DNA of 6,133 nt from Burkholderiales bacterium (GTDB taxonomy: Bacteria > Pseudomonadota > Gammaproteobacteria > Burkholderiales > Burkholderiaceae). The translations under genes were made by a program, and so were the position numbers. Where the stretch lies: NCBI GenBank assembly GCA_947371645.1, contig CANBQJ010000221.1:1-6133 (forward strand), read 5' to 3'. Below are positions 5,278-6,133 of this stretch, piece after piece; the first letter of the stretch is position 1; the number at the start of each line of letters is the position of its first letter. The notes below the pieces were generated by a model. It searched no databases. It was not told where the DNA came from and worked only from the letters and a program-made list of their open reading frames with translations.

Positions 5278-6042
5278 GGATGTCCGCTCATTTTCACCAT
5301 TTGATTTGGATTGAAATTGCTGGAGGATGCGTTTCTCGGTTGACGACATGCCCGCCAGTTTCATCAAACCCTGGCGGTCGAACACTTCAATGCCTCCATA
5401 GGTCACTCGAAGTACGCCCAAGTCGCGTAATATCTGAACCGCACGGTTGGTCGTCTGGCGTGACAGCGACAGCATCAAACCCAGTTGTGCCTGGCTGATG
5501 GAGAGCAGGCACGGCCCTGTATTGGGTGCCCGTGCCGAGGCCTCGACCAGCCAGACCAGCCGCCTCGCCAGTCGCGTTTCTGCAGGCAGCAGGGCCTGGT
5601 CTTCCAAAGTGATGAAGGCCAGGCGCATGCGCAAGGCCATCAGCGCACCCAGTTCACGCCAATACAGAGGGCTGACGTCCAACATGGAAAGGAGTTCACG
5701 CTGCGGCACATGAAGCACGCGAACGGCATCTTCGGCCACAGCATTGTGTGTGCGGGGAAACTGATCGAACAGCGAAATCTCGCCCAACCAGCTGGGCGGA
5801 TCCATCAGCGACAAAATGGCCTCCTTGCCCGCCTCGGTTGTGCCAGATATCCGCAAAGAGCCCTCCAGCACGGCATACAAGCCATCCGATGCATCGCCCC
5901 TGCAAAACAATTTCTCACCGCTTCGCAAGCGGCGCATGGTGGCCAATGAAAGGATGTCGGCCTCAAAATCTCTGGAGACGCCACCAAACCAAGCATCAGA
6001 TCTCAACAGGGCCAGCACATCGGGCGTGATCCATTCGCGCAT
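5272..6042 (-). CDS. Crp/Fnr-family transcriptional regulator
   Basis: DNA-binding regulator with an N-terminal cyclic-nucleotide-binding beta-barrel (about 20-125), a dimerisation helix (about 127-155) and a C-terminal winged helix-turn-helix (about 160-222). The phosphate-binding cassette reads G87-E-I-S-L-F-D-Q-F-P-R97-T98, keeping the Gly-Glu and the Arg-Thr/Ser pair that contact the nucleotide in Crp. The helix-turn-helix is S183-Q-A-Q-L-G...S192-L-S-R-Q-T-T-N-R, with R195 and the following residues in the recognition helix. There is no N-terminal cysteine cluster, so an Fnr-type iron-sulfur sensor is unlikely. Length is 256 residues from the ATG at 6042; a TTG two codons earlier is possible, and neither has a clear ribosome binding site. 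The C-terminal tail (about 232-256) is polar and extends past the usual domain. It is convergent with the 4498 gene. Ligand and targets are unknown. Confidence 0.9.
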   Translation of the reverse strand: MREWITPDVLALLRSDAWFGGVSRDFEADILSLATMRRLRSGEKLFCRGDASDGLYAVLEGSLRISGTTEAGKEAILSLMDPPSWLGEISLFDQFPRTHNAVAEDAVRVLHVPQRELLSMLDVSPLYWRELGALMALRMRLAFITLEDQALLPAETRLARRLVWLVEASARAPNTGPCLLSISQAQLGLMLSLSRQTTNRAVQILRDLGVLRVTYGGIEVFDRQGLMKLAGMSSTEKRILQQFQSKSNGENERTSD

Positions 6043-6133
6043 AGTCAAAATTCAATGAAATACCTGCAGAAACACAAACCGAACCGCACACCCCGTTGAA
6101 TGCCTCCCTGAGCCTCGACGTTCACACCGGCAA

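Noticed and set aside
5485..5949. 154-codon + strand frame
   Set aside because: Antisense to the Crp/Fnr regulator, Gln/His-rich and without motifs.

Overview
The window looks like a chromosomal stretch from a high-GC betaproteobacterium, most likely Burkholderiales (Comamonadaceae or the Rubrivivax/Leptothrix/Aquabacterium relatives). This is an inference from the GrxC type, the GC-rich left half and the family I lipase; no rRNA or marker gene is present to fix it. There is no CRISPR array, tRNA, insertion sequence or phage gene.

Left part (1-2640, very GC-rich). A complete glutaredoxin gene (grxC, +) is followed by a 137-bp gap with a hairpin and an AT-rich repeated motif. Then comes an exported true lipase of the Pseudomonas/Burkholderia type (413-1330, +), with the full Ser/Asp/His triad, disulfide and calcium ligands. 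Convergent to it is an exported lipase of the LIP / Candida antarctica lipase A type (1388-2620, -). A perfect 12-bp hairpin with the first lipase's stop codon in its loop separates the two.

Right part (2640-6133, visibly lower GC). A 336-bp gap carries a good intrinsic terminator and a plausible + strand promoter, so it may encode a small RNA. It is followed by an exported pectin acetylesterase-family (PAE/Notum-like) hydrolase (2957-4246, -). A 251-bp divergent intergenic region rich in inverted repeats leads to a membrane-anchored, probably periplasmic helical protein (4498-5229, +). I could not place this protein firmly, but it has local resemblance to lipase-specific foldases (Lif). A Crp/Fnr-family regulator (5272-6042, -) is convergent with it.

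The theme is export and hydrolysis of esters: three secreted alpha/beta-hydrolase-fold enzymes from three unrelated families, a possible helper protein, and a cyclic-nucleotide-type regulator. Each gene appears to be its own transcription unit. A shared pathway or regulon is inference. The most interesting question is whether the 4498-5229 product is a diverged, shortened foldase serving the otherwise chaperone-less family I lipase at 413-1330.
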